The notes below the pieces were generated by a model that saw only the letters and a program-made list of their open reading frames with translations, made no database searches and was not told where the DNA came from. A stretch of DNA of 8,596 nt from Pirellulaceae bacterium (GTDB lineage: Bacteria > Planctomycetota > Planctomycetia > Pirellulales > Pirellulaceae). Positions 1 through 6,416 of the stretch are shown here, piece after piece (position 1 is the stretch's first letter; each line of letters starts with the position of its first letter). The stretch spans positions 1 through 8,596 of the forward strand of contig JASLRF010000014.1 of NCBI GenBank assembly GCA_030744095.1, given 5' to 3'. The translations under genes and the position numbers were made by a program.

Positions 1-19
1 GGGCCAGAGGCGAGGCTGC

Positions 20-35
20 CGGCATAGCGTTTGCA
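20..35 (+). promoter_or_regulatory. Putative sigma-54 (-24/-12) promoter of the HhH-usp operon
   Basis: The sequence CGGCATAGCGTTTGCA fits the RpoN pattern TGGCACG-N4-TTGCA. It has the invariant GG (21-22) and GC (33-34) separated by exactly 10 bases and an intact TTGCA. The mismatches are at the first base and at the sixth and seventh bases. Start of transcription would be near 46, giving a leader of about 91 bases before the ATG at 137. The call is by pattern only, but it is one of five such sites in this window. Confidence 0.6.
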
Positions 36-60
36 GAATCCTACGATGGAGTGCGTCGCG

Positions 61-76
61 TGGAGATTCGTCTCCA
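61..76 (+). repeat. Small leader hairpin with TTCG loop
   Basis: TGGAGATTCGTCTCCA is a perfect 6-base inverted repeat around a TTCG tetraloop. It lies inside the predicted leader of the HhH-usp transcript, about 15 bases after the predicted start. It could stabilise the 5' end or be an operator. No poly-T follows, so it is not a terminator. It may also be chance. Confidence 0.3.
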
Positions 77-136
77 AGAAAGTGTGCAACGGCGCGCCCG
101 ATGTGCGGTGCTGGCACACTTGAGTGGGAGGGTTCC

Positions 137-1096
137 ATGGCAGTCACGAACACCAAACAATCTCCCCCAAAGACCTGTCCGACGAATTTGGAACTCGCCA
201 CTGCCTTGCGCGAGACAGCAGACTTGCTGGAAACGCAAGGGGCGAACCAGTTTCGCGTACGGGCATATAGAAACGCGGCGGAAACTGTCGAAAGACTGGA
301 AGCGCCGTTGTGGCACACCGTCGAAGCCGAGGGTGCGACTGGACTTGTTCGCTTCCCAGCCATCGGCCGTTCGATTGCCGGAGCGCTGGCACACATGATT
401 CGGACAGGCAAGTTTCCGTTGCTGGAGCGGCTTCGTGGCGACGATGCGCCCCAACGCCTGTTCGCCACAGTCGCTGATATCGGCCCGAAGCTGGCGCAAC
501 GCATTCACGAGCATCTCGGAATCGAAACACTTTGGGAACTCGAAACCGCTGCACAGGACGGACGGCTCGCTCAAGTGCCGGGGCTGGGACCGAAACGACT
601 GCGGGCAGTCCGCGAGTCTCTCGCGGGTCGTTTTCGGCGTCCAATGCCCAAAAACTCACCAGCCACGGCTGAGATGGAACTGGAGGCTCCGATCAAAGAG
701 CTGCTTGACGTTGATCGCCAGTATCGCGAACTGGCGAAAAAACAGCAGCTCCCTCGGATCGCACCTCGCCGCTTCAATCCGACACACGAAGCCTGGCTAC
801 CCGTGTTACACACCGAACGCGAGTCTCGCCACTACACCGCACTGTTCTCGAACTCAGTTCGAGCTCACGAACTGGGAACCACGCACGATTGGGTTGTGAT
901 CTACCGCGATGACAACGACAATCACGGCCAATGGACGGTGATCACGTCTAACTTTGGCAAGCTCCGTGGGAAGCGGATCGTGCGCGGACGCGAGGCCGAA
1001 TGTGCGTCGTACTATACCAGACAAGCCGCGCTCGCCACTGCGAGACAAAGCCACGGTGGTTCACAAAGAACACTACTGTCATCGGGAGTAAACTAA
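137..1096 (+). CDS. Stand-alone helix-hairpin-helix protein, PolX N-terminal-like, with an uncharacterised C-terminal domain
   Basis: This 319-residue protein is probably DNA-binding. Residues about 16-92 resemble the 8-kDa HhH domain of family X DNA polymerases, including the stretch NQFRVRAYRNAAETV at 37-51. Two further helix-hairpin-helix motifs follow: VADIGPKLAQRI (112-123) and VPGLGPKRLRAV (147-158). The polymerase palm with its catalytic acidic residues and the PHP nuclease domain of full-length PolX (about 570 residues) are absent, so polymerase activity is not expected. From about 185 comes a separate conserved-looking domain (DVDRQYRELA, PRIAPRRFNP, AWLPVLHTER, HYTALFSNS) ending in RGKRIVRGREAECASYY. 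I recall this architecture as a recurrent hypothetical protein but cannot name its function. The ATG at 137 was chosen over the in-frame ATG at 101 because GGGAGGG at 126-132 precedes it. The stop overlaps the next start (TAATG), implying translational coupling with the stress protein. DNA-repair or DNA-protection work under stress is inference. Confidence 0.85.
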   Translation: MAVTNTKQSPPKTCPTNLELATALRETADLLETQGANQFRVRAYRNAAETVERLEAPLWHTVEAEGATGLVRFPAIGRSIAGALAHMIRTGKFPLLERLRGDDAPQRLFATVADIGPKLAQRIHEHLGIETLWELETAAQDGRLAQVPGLGPKRLRAVRESLAGRFRRPMPKNSPATAEMELEAPIKELLDVDRQYRELAKKQQLPRIAPRRFNPTHEAWLPVLHTERESRHYTALFSNSVRAHELGTTHDWVVIYRDDNDNHGQWTVITSNFGKLRGKRIVRGREAECASYYTRQAALATARQSHGGSQRTLLSSGVN

Positions 1097-1551
1097 TGGT
1101 TGGACAAGTTGACTTTAACACGCTGCTCGTTCCTGTCGATTTCTCCCACAATTCGAAAACCGCATTCGCGCAGGCGACCTGGCTGGTCTCTGGTGACAAC
1201 CCAGTCGTGATCTTGCTGCATGTGATCGACTCGTCGCTGCCGAAGTTCGCCGAGGCACACGATTTGGGTCCTCGCGGGGAGATCACACATCGTATGCGTA
1301 AGCGAGCTGAAGCCCAGCTCCAGGAATACGTTGATGCTAGCCCGGACGAGATCGAAGTCGATTCAATCATCTCGGAGGGCCTACCTTTCCTCGAAATCCT
1401 CCAAAAAGCGGATGACTTTGCAGTCGATGCGATCGTGATGAGCAGGATCGGAAGACGAGGAAAGGTCGAAGACCTGCTCTTCGGCTCAACGGCTGAGAAA
1501 GTCCTTCGCGGCAGCAGTAAGCCCGTGCTTGTGCTGCCGCCGAGCGATTGA
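1096..1551 (+). CDS. Universal stress protein (UspA family)
   Basis: A single-domain Usp of 151 residues, the usual length. The start FNTLLVPVDFSHNS is the typical first beta strand with the Asp that faces the nucleotide. VVILLHVID is the second strand, and DAIVMSRIGRRGKVEDLLFG followed by STAEKVLR and PVLVLPPSD is the C-terminal nucleotide-binding part. The motif reads G-x2-G-x7-GS, two residues shorter than the classical ATP-binding G-x2-G-x9-G(S/T), so ATP binding is likely but not certain. The ATG overlaps the stop of the upstream HhH gene by one base, with CGGGAG at 1084-1089 as its ribosome site. Family members are cytoplasmic, usually dimeric, and raise survival under starvation, oxygen limitation or DNA damage. 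The co-translation with a DNA-binding HhH protein fits a stress role. The specific target is unknown. Confidence 0.93.
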   Translation: MVGQVDFNTLLVPVDFSHNSKTAFAQATWLVSGDNPVVILLHVIDSSLPKFAEAHDLGPRGEITHRMRKRAEAQLQEYVDASPDEIEVDSIISEGLPFLEILQKADDFAVDAIVMSRIGRRGKVEDLLFGSTAEKVLRGSSKPVLVLPPSD

Positions 1552-1562
1552 CCTCCGTGGCA

Positions 1563-1636
1563 CTTTGCCGAATCTGCCAAGAATCAGGACGGTTCGATCA
1601 GCCGTCCCGAAGTCAAAAGCAAGCAAGTTGGCAAAG
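1563..1636. terminator. Possible bidirectional terminator structure between convergent genes
   Basis: The 125-base gap between the usp stop and the stop of the reverse small gene contains a hairpin, GGACGG (1587-1592) with CCGTCC (1602-1607). It is enclosed by CTTTGCC (1563-1569) pairing with GGCAAAG (1630-1636). The convergent position fits termination of both transcripts. There is no clear T-run, so an intrinsic terminator is only a weak call. I see no gene in the gap. Confidence 0.3.
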
Positions 1637-1676
1637 GGAGCACGAACGCACACTTCGCACGTTTGCCGCACGCCTG

Positions 1677-1886
1677 TCACGGCATCATGTGCCAATAATC
1701 GATGCCTTCGTACTCGACACCACCACTCAGACTTGCCAGCCAGACGATCAACGCCATCAGTGCGAACACCACAGTTACGACAGCGATAGCAGTCCAGCGA
1801 TCGCGCCGAAGCTGTTTGTCGTCAAGTGGCTGCTTAGCGGGTGGAGAGACGATCGGACCTGTGTGATTCTTCATTACGGTCGACAT
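1677..1886 (-). CDS. Small single-pass membrane protein of unknown function
   Basis: A 69-residue protein starting MSTVMKNHTG. The first 30 residues are hydrophilic and end in the basic stretch KQLRRDR. Residues 31-53 (WTAIAVVTVV then FALMALIVWLASL) form one transmembrane helix. The tail SGGVEYEGIDYWHMMP would face the periplasm by the positive-inside rule. The ATG at 1886 is supported by an almost perfect Shine-Dalgarno, AAAGGAGGAG, 5 to 6 bases upstream. A longer in-frame reading back to 2021 has no such site and an uncharacteristic sequence. A strong sigma-54-type promoter lies at 1932-1947. There is no cleavable signal peptide, and no family comes to mind. The aromatic, His and Met residues at the C-terminus could bind metal or contact a membrane partner such as a respiratory complex, but this is speculation. 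Confidence 0.78.
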   Translation of the reverse strand: MSTVMKNHTGPIVSPPAKQPLDDKQLRRDRWTAIAVVTVVFALMALIVWLASLSGGVEYEGIDYWHMMP

Positions 1887-1931
1887 CTCACTCCTCCTTT
1901 CGAGGCAACCTCTGCCTCTATCCTTCTTACG

Positions 1932-1947
1932 TGCAAAACGCGGGCCA
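1932..1947 (-). promoter_or_regulatory. Strong putative sigma-54 promoter of the small membrane protein gene
   Basis: Read on the reverse strand, TGGCCCGCGTTTTGCA matches TGGCACG-N4-TTGCA at every consensus position but one (C for A at the fifth base). Spacing between GG and GC is exactly 10. Predicted transcription start is near 1921, giving a 35-base leader that contains the Shine-Dalgarno at 1891-1900. This is the best sigma-54 match in the window. Confidence 0.75.
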
Positions 1948-1969
1948 AAGTTTGTGGGATTAAACGGTC

Positions 1970-1985
1970 CGGCGCGGCAATTGCT
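1970..1985 (+). promoter_or_regulatory. Putative sigma-54 promoter of the dksA-like/permease operon
   Basis: CGGCGCGGCAATTGCT fits TGGCACG-N4-TTGC(A/T) with mismatches only at the first and fifth bases. GG (1971-1972) and GC (1983-1984) are 10 bases apart. Predicted start is near 1996, leaving a 92-base leader before the ATG at 2088. It stands back to back with the reverse promoter at 1932-1947, with 22 bases between them. Confidence 0.65.
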
Positions 1986-2000
1986 AGAGTTCCAGGTAGC

Positions 2001-2018
2001 GGAAGTTGCAAAACTTCC
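2001..2018. promoter_or_regulatory. Perfect palindromic element between divergent genes
   Basis: GGAAGTTGCAAAACTTCC has 7-base inverted arms around GCAA. It lies about 80 to 97 bases upstream of the predicted start of the reverse small gene, the usual distance for a sigma-54 enhancer-binding protein. It also falls just inside the predicted dksA-like leader (about +6 to +23). It could be an activator or repressor operator or an RNA hairpin. No bound protein can be named. A second pair, GGTAGCGG (1995-2002) with CCGCTACC (2052-2059), could fold the leader. Confidence 0.4.
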
Positions 2019-2087
2019 CAACCTTGCTGGTGGGTGGAGTTCTTACGAATCCCGCTACCAACAGCACAACGAAGGAAGGGGGATGAG

Positions 2088-2522
2088 ATGAGAAGGCACG
2101 ATGTGATTCGTGACATGCGAGCAAGCTTACTGCGTCGGCGTGGAGCCATTCGCCAGTCTTTAGATCTTGCCCGTTCGCAACTCTGCAACAAGCGTGACCG
2201 CGATGTCGGTGACAGTGTTGATTTCGCCCTCGATGCCGAGTGTCACGAGGTCAGTTCGCAACTAGCGGAGGTTGAGAGCACCGAGCTAGCACAGATCGAT
2301 GTTGCCTTGCAGCGGATGGCCACTGGCGACTATGGCGTCTGCGGAGACTGCGGCCGCAATATCCCACTGGCCCGACTGCGGGCTTTGCCCTACGCGACGT
2401 TGTGTGTCAAATGTCAACGTGATCATGACACCGGTGGAAGCCGCAACTACAGTTCCACGTCATTCGCCGAACCAGGCGACAACGACCTGCTGCTGAACGG
2501 GAATGGTGCGGGTCTATCGTGA
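2088..2522 (+). CDS. DksA/TraR-family C4 zinc-finger transcription regulator
   Basis: A 144-residue protein, close to the 151 of E. coli DksA. The N-terminal half is a charged helical coiled coil (residues about 5-75). At its tip sits DSVDFA (42-47), matching the DxxDxA motif that DksA inserts into the RNA polymerase secondary channel. The C-terminal zinc finger is C85-x2-C88-x17-C106-x2-C109, with the family phrase IPLARLRALPYATLCVKC. Known members act with ppGpp, or like TraR without it, to lower stable-RNA transcription and raise amino-acid biosynthesis or stress promoters. The tail after 112 is Ser/Asn-rich and not part of the family core. The start at 2088 was chosen because GAAGGAAGGGGG (2071-2082) precedes it; the reading frame stays open far upstream but that part does not look like protein. 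The stop is 9 bases before the permease start, so the two form an operon. Confidence 0.9.
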   Translation: MRRHDVIRDMRASLLRRRGAIRQSLDLARSQLCNKRDRDVGDSVDFALDAECHEVSSQLAEVESTELAQIDVALQRMATGDYGVCGDCGRNIPLARLRALPYATLCVKCQRDHDTGGSRNYSSTSFAEPGDNDLLLNGNGAGLS

Positions 2523-2531
2523 GGTGACGGG

Positions 2532-3752
2532 ATGTCCGAACCGGCGACGCTCAAACGCAGCCTTGGCTTGCCGATGCTCACGTTCTATGGGCTGGGGACG
2601 ATCGTCGGTGGTGGGTTCTATGCGTTGATTGGCGAAGTGTCAGCCGAAGCTGGCATGTTGATGCCACTGGCCTTCCTGGCCGCCGCATTGATTGGGCTGC
2701 TGAGCGCTTTTTCGTTTGCGGAACTGTCGGCCCGCTATCCGGTGAGTGCTGGCGAATCGCAGTATGTGCTGGAGGCGTTTGGAAGACGCTGGCTTTCGGC
2801 AGCCGTCGGCTGGATGGTGATCCTGACCGGCGTTGTCTCCGCCGCAACGCTGGCCAGAGCGTTCGCACGTTTTGCCGAAACGCTGATCGCCGTCCCGAAT
2901 GAGTGGGTGATCGCTGCTGTCGTCATCGGACTCGGGGTCATCGCGGCCTGGGGAATCGCCGAATCGGTTTGGCTGGCAACGATCATCACGATCATCGAAG
3001 TTGGCGGTTTGCTGTTCGTCTTCTTCGCCGGCAGCAATCATCTGGCTGCAGTTCCAGATCGCTGGCATGAGTTAATTCCGAGCTTCTCGTTCACCGAGTG
3101 GTCCAGCATCTTTCTGGGGGCGTATGTCGCGTTCTATTCGTTCGTCGGCTTTGAAGATCTCGTCAACGTGGCCGAGGAAGTCAAGCAGCCGCATCGCACC
3201 CTTCCCGCTGCAATTCTCATTTCGTTGGGCCTGACGGCACTGCTCTACGGGTTGGTCACACTTGTTGCCGTTCTTGCAGTCCCAATGGAACAACTGGCTG
3301 AGAGCAAATCACCGTTGAGCTTGATCGTCGGCGAAGGAACCACGGCGGCAAAAGTAATGGCCTGCATCGGAATGTTGGCAGGCGTCAACGGAGCGCTCGT
3401 CCAGATTGTAATGGCGTCACGCGTCGCCTATGGGATGAGCAAGATTGGTCTCGCGCCGCGCGTGTTTTCCAACGTTCACCAACTGCGTCAGACGCCGATC
3501 GAAGCGACATCCGCAGGTGCACTCTGCGTGTTGCTGCTCGCCTTGTGGTTCCCACTGGTCTGGCTTGCCAAAGCCACCAGTACGATCCTGCTCATCATCT
3601 ATGCGCTCGTCAATCTCTCACTCTTGGTCATCAAACACCGCCATCCCGATCCCCAGGGTGCAGGGCCTCGTTATGCGATCTGGCTGCCCCTCTTTGGTTT
3701 TACCTCTTGTGTGACGTTTCTCGTCTTTCACGCGGTGTCCGTTTTGCTATAG
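2532..3752 (+). CDS. APC-family amino-acid permease
   Basis: A 406-residue inner-membrane transporter of the amino acid-polyamine-organocation superfamily. The first helix holds GLGTIVGGGFYALIG (20-34), the glycine-rich unwound substrate-binding segment. Residues 202-225 (YSFVGFEDLVNVAEE then VKQPHRTLP) are the typical TM6 and cytoplasmic loop with conserved Glu residues. ASRVAYGMSKIGLAPRVFS (295-313) is the usual TM8-TM9 loop. I count about 11 hydrophobic segments: roughly 14-34, 43-65, 88-110, 124-142, 146-167, 191-211, 226-250, 273-295, 326-346, 348-367 and 382-406. The protein is shorter than the 430-480 residues usual for 12-helix members, and the last helix runs to the C-terminus. Substrate cannot be read from sequence. 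Uptake or exchange of a neutral or cationic amino acid or a polyamine is possible. GAGGTG at 2521-2526, overlapping the upstream stop region, is the ribosome site and suggests coupled expression with the DksA-like gene. Confidence 0.9.
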   Translation: MSEPATLKRSLGLPMLTFYGLGTIVGGGFYALIGEVSAEAGMLMPLAFLAAALIGLLSAFSFAELSARYPVSAGESQYVLEAFGRRWLSAAVGWMVILTGVVSAATLARAFARFAETLIAVPNEWVIAAVVIGLGVIAAWGIAESVWLATIITIIEVGGLLFVFFAGSNHLAAVPDRWHELIPSFSFTEWSSIFLGAYVAFYSFVGFEDLVNVAEEVKQPHRTLPAAILISLGLTALLYGLVTLVAVLAVPMEQLAESKSPLSLIVGEGTTAAKVMACIGMLAGVNGALVQIVMASRVAYGMSKIGLAPRVFSNVHQLRQTPIEATSAGALCVLLLALWFPLVWLAKATSTILLIIYALVNLSLLVIKHRHPDPQGAGPRYAIWLPLFGFTSCVTFLVFHAVSVLL

Positions 3753-3808
3753 CTCGTATTCTCCTTCTTCACACCCTTCAATCGTGCAGTCAAACCGGTC
3801 CAAATCCG
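3753..3808. other. Short convergent intergenic gap
   Basis: These 56 bases separate the stop of the permease from the stop of the reverse nfnB-like gene. CACCCT near 3769 could pair with AGGGTG near 3814, but the loop would be almost 40 bases and there is no T-run. I can support no intrinsic terminator and no gene here. Confidence 0.5.
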
Positions 3809-5245
3809 TTAGCAGGGTGAGGAACCCGATGTAAGATGATCATGGATCGCCCTGGCAGCCTGGCGGCCCGCTCCCATAGCGAGTATCACCGTGGCGCTAC
3901 CCGTCACAATGTCGCCACCGGCGAAAACTCCTGGTTTTGATGTGCGAAGTGTTTGTTCATCCGCCAGGATATAGCCGCGGCCATCGGTTGCCAGGTCTGG
4001 CGTCGTTGACTGTACCAGCGGGTTGGCACCCGTACCCAACGCGATAATCGCCACATCGATTGGCAATTCGTACTCCGACCCCATGATAGGAATCGGCGAA
4101 CGACGGCCCGATGCGTCCGGCTCGCCAAGCAGCATCCTCTGGCAGCGGGCCGCGCGGAGACGGCCGGATGTATCTCCCAGGAATTCAAGGGGCGCTGTCA
4201 GCATCAGAAACTCGACACCTTCTTCCCGAGCGTGATGGATCTCCTCCTCGCGCGCCGGCATCTCAGCTTCCGTTCGCCGATACAGCAGCATTGCGCGCCG
4301 GGATTCTAATCGCAAGGCAGTACGAACGGCGTCCATCGCGGTGTTGCCGCCACCGACTACCGCTACGACACGGTCGCGACAATCGTAGACAGGCTCGTCG
4401 AACTCGGGAAACGCGTTCGCGTTCATCAAGTTGACGCGAGTCAGGAACTCGTTGGCCGAGTAGACACCGGCCAGGTGCTCGCCGGCTACGCCGAGAAACT
4501 TCGGCAAGCCCGCACCGGTAGCGATAAACACAGCATTGAAACCCTCTTCACCAAGCAACTCGTCGATCGTGATGGTCTTGCCGATGACCACGTTAGTTTG
4601 GAAGCACACGCCCATTTCTCGCAAATTGTCGATCTCCTGCCGCACGATTGCCTTGGGCAGTCGAAATTCAGGGATTCCGTATATGAGCACGCCACCCGGT
4701 TCGTGCAGTGCTTCGAAAACCGTGACTTTGTGGCCTTTCAACACCAGATCACCCGCGGCACTCAAGCCCGCCGGTCCGCTGCCAATGATTGCCACGCACT
4801 GTCCCGTCGCCGGTGCCTGAGGTGGCAGAGCTAGCTTTCCTTGCGAGCGTTCGTAGTCGGCAACAAATCGCTCCAAATAGCCGATTCCCAGCGGCGCAAA
4901 GCGCTTGCCCAAAATACACTTACCCTCGCATTGGTTCTCTTGTGGGCAAACGCGTCCGGTCACTGCCGGCAGCACGTTGTCTTCGCGAATCTTGGCAGCG
5001 GCGGCGAGATAGTCGCCATCGTAGATCAATTCGACAAACTCTTTCACTTTGACCCCAACCGGGCATCCTTCGACACATTTCGGATGATTGCACTCCAGGC
5101 AGCGTGCTGCTTCCGAGTGCGCCTGAAGGACGGTCAAGCCAAGATTCACTTCATCGAACTCGTGCCGGCGAACATTCGGCAGCTGAGCAGGCATCGCCTG
5201 CCGAGGAAGTTTGACGCGATCTTTGGGTGTGAGCGGATTCGTCAT
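3809..5245 (-). CDS. nfnB: NfnB/SudA/GltD-type NADPH-binding flavin iron-sulfur subunit
   Basis: A 478-residue protein of the GltD family. The N-terminal domain carries CLECNHPKCVEGCP (Cys 49, 52, 57, 61) for one [4Fe-4S] cluster. It also carries CPQENQCEGKC (Cys 100, 106, 110), where a glutamate such as E103 may be the fourth ligand of the second cluster, as in characterised Nfn structures. The FAD motif IIGSGPAGLSAAG is at 153-165, followed by GGVLIYGIPEFRLPK (184-198). The NADPH Rossmann motif is VVGGGNTAMDAVRTALR (296-312) with YRRTEAEMPAREEE (322-335). The closing FAD motif GVFAGGDIVTGSATVILAMG is at 439-458. The start overlaps the nfnA-like stop as ATGA, so the two are co-translated subunits. 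In NfnAB this large subunit performs bifurcation between NADPH, NAD+ and ferredoxin. Pyrococcus homologues are called sulfide dehydrogenase. No large glutamate synthase subunit is nearby and the partner is NfnA-like, so plain GltD is less likely. The symbol is by homology and operon structure. Confidence 0.85.
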   Translation of the reverse strand: MTNPLTPKDRVKLPRQAMPAQLPNVRRHEFDEVNLGLTVLQAHSEAARCLECNHPKCVEGCPVGVKVKEFVELIYDGDYLAAAAKIREDNVLPAVTGRVCPQENQCEGKCILGKRFAPLGIGYLERFVADYERSQGKLALPPQAPATGQCVAIIGSGPAGLSAAGDLVLKGHKVTVFEALHEPGGVLIYGIPEFRLPKAIVRQEIDNLREMGVCFQTNVVIGKTITIDELLGEEGFNAVFIATGAGLPKFLGVAGEHLAGVYSANEFLTRVNLMNANAFPEFDEPVYDCRDRVVAVVGGGNTAMDAVRTALRLESRRAMLLYRRTEAEMPAREEEIHHAREEGVEFLMLTAPLEFLGDTSGRLRAARCQRMLLGEPDASGRRSPIPIMGSEYELPIDVAIIALGTGANPLVQSTTPDLATDGRGYILADEQTLRTSKPGVFAGGDIVTGSATVILAMGAGRQAARAIHDHLTSGSSPC

Positions 5246-6144
5246 TGGTTGTCTTCTAAGAGTTCAGGATGCCGTTCGATCAAGCGGCATGGATGTGCGA
5301 CGCGCTCTAAGTCCTGCCGCGGATCTTGCTCAAATCGTGCCAACGCGTCGCGCTCGGCGGCATGGTACATGGAATTTCGCTGCGCAAGGACGTCAAAGTC
5401 CACCTGGTGGGCGTCGAATTCCGGACCATCGACACAGGCGAATTTCGCCTCACCGCCGATCAACACTCGACATCCACCGCACATGCCCGTGCCATCCACC
5501 ATGATGGAGTTCAAACTCACCGTCGTGGGAATTCCGTGTGGGCGAGTCACCTCTGCCACACCACGCATCATGGGAATCGGGCCGATCGCCAAGACGAGAT
5601 CGATTCGCTCCTCTTCCCGAATCAACTCTTGCAGTTTGTCCGTCACTCGTCCTCGCTGACCGTAACTACCGTCGTCGGTTGTAAAAAACAGTTCATCGCT
5701 CACGGCGCGAAGCTCGTCTTCCAGAATGACCAACTCCCTGCTGCGGGCACCCAGAATCGTAAGTACACAGTTCCCTGCCTGTTTCATTGCCGCTGCTGTC
5801 GGCCAGGCGATGGCCGTCCCAACGCCACCGCCGATGATAACGACGGTCCCATACTCGCGAACTTCCGAAGGATTCCCCAGCGGGCCAACCACATCGAGCA
5901 GGAATTGTCCGGCTTCGAGCGAATTTATCAACCGAGTCGTCTTGCCGATCCCTTGAACGACAAGCGTGATGGTTTCCGCGCTTGGATCACTATCGGCAAT
6001 TGTCAGCGGGATACGCTCGCCATGATCATGCACGCGCACGATCACAAACTGGCCCGGCTGCTGTTTCGCGGCAATCCGCGGCACACGAACGTCGATGCGT
6101 TTGATGTCTGCGGCCAACCAGCGAGCAGCTACAATCTCGAACAT
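5242..6144 (-). CDS. nfnA: NfnA/SudB-type FAD and [2Fe-2S] NAD(H)-binding subunit
   Basis: A 300-residue protein of the ferredoxin-NADP+ reductase/PyrK family. It carries the FAD-binding RIPLTI motif (44-49), the nucleotide-binding GGGVGTA (105-111), LAIGPIPMM (185-193), and the cluster segment VDGTGMCGGCRVLIGGEAKF-AC (216-237). D217 with C222, C225 and C237 fits the unusual three-Cys plus one-Asp [2Fe-2S] ligation reported for NfnA, and distinguishes it from the four-Cys PyrK of dihydroorotate dehydrogenase. The C-terminal 45 residues form a charged helical tail. The start at 6144 has AGGAGA (6152-6157) seven bases upstream, and the stop overlaps the nfnB-like start by four bases. The role is to exchange electrons with NADH and pass them to the large subunit. 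The pair probably balances NAD(H), NADP(H) and ferredoxin in the cytoplasm. A SudB-like sulfide/polysulfide role is an alternative. Confidence 0.85.
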   Translation of the reverse strand: MFEIVAARWLAADIKRIDVRVPRIAAKQQPGQFVIVRVHDHGERIPLTIADSDPSAETITLVVQGIGKTTRLINSLEAGQFLLDVVGPLGNPSEVREYGTVVIIGGGVGTAIAWPTAAAMKQAGNCVLTILGARSRELVILEDELRAVSDELFFTTDDGSYGQRGRVTDKLQELIREEERIDLVLAIGPIPMMRGVAEVTRPHGIPTTVSLNSIMVDGTGMCGGCRVLIGGEAKFACVDGPEFDAHQVDFDVLAQRNSMYHAAERDALARFEQDPRQDLERVAHPCRLIERHPELLEDNQ

Positions 6145-6170
6145 GTCTGCTTCTCCTGGTATCAGGCAAA

Positions 6171-6186
6171 TGCAAGTCGAGTGCCG
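6171..6186 (-). promoter_or_regulatory. Putative sigma-54 promoter of the nfnAB operon
   Basis: Read on the reverse strand, CGGCACTCGACTTGCA matches TGGCACG-N4-TTGCA except at the first and seventh bases. GG and GC are 10 bases apart. Transcription would start near 6160, leaving a short 16-base leader that still includes the AGGAGA ribosome site of nfnA. Confidence 0.72.
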
Positions 6187-6416
6187 GGACAGTGGATCTC
6201 GTCATTCAGCCGCTGCTCGCGAGACAATCGCCTCGCCCTTTTTAGCGTGCGATTCCTGGCGGAGCGCCCAAAAATCGGACAGGCAAAACAGACGTGTTCA
6301 CACTGCCATCTTTCGGTAGCGTACCAGTTTCATCCAGCTCCTGCTGGCGCGCGATTCCGCACGGCCAGGTGCCAATCTGTGACAGTATTTTCCGCCGTTA
6401 GCCGCGACCAGAAAGC

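Noticed and set aside
1995..2011. Forward GGTAGCGGAAGTTGCA resembling a second sigma-54 promoter for the dksA-like gene
   Set aside because: GG and GC are 11 bases apart, one too many, and the part matching TTGCA is explained by the palindrome at 2001-2018.
1887..2021. N-terminal extension of the small membrane protein to 114 residues
   Set aside because: It would run across the predicted sigma-54 promoter, and its start lacks a ribosome site, while the ATG at 1886 has an almost perfect one.
1548..2087. Extension of the DksA-like gene upstream by 180 codons
   Set aside because: The upstream translation resembles no protein, runs antisense through the small membrane protein gene and both promoters, and the ATG at 2088 has its own strong ribosome site and gives the family's usual length.
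3809..5245. Annotation as plain glutamate synthase small subunit (gltD)
   Set aside because: There is no large glutamate synthase gene alongside, and the overlapping partner has NfnA-specific cluster ligands, so the bifurcating transhydrogenase family fits better.
6362..6378. Reverse-strand TGGCAC followed by GTGC resembling another sigma-54 site
   Set aside because: The spacing between GG and GC is 11 rather than 10 bases and the TTGC element is missing; RpoN is strict on this spacing.
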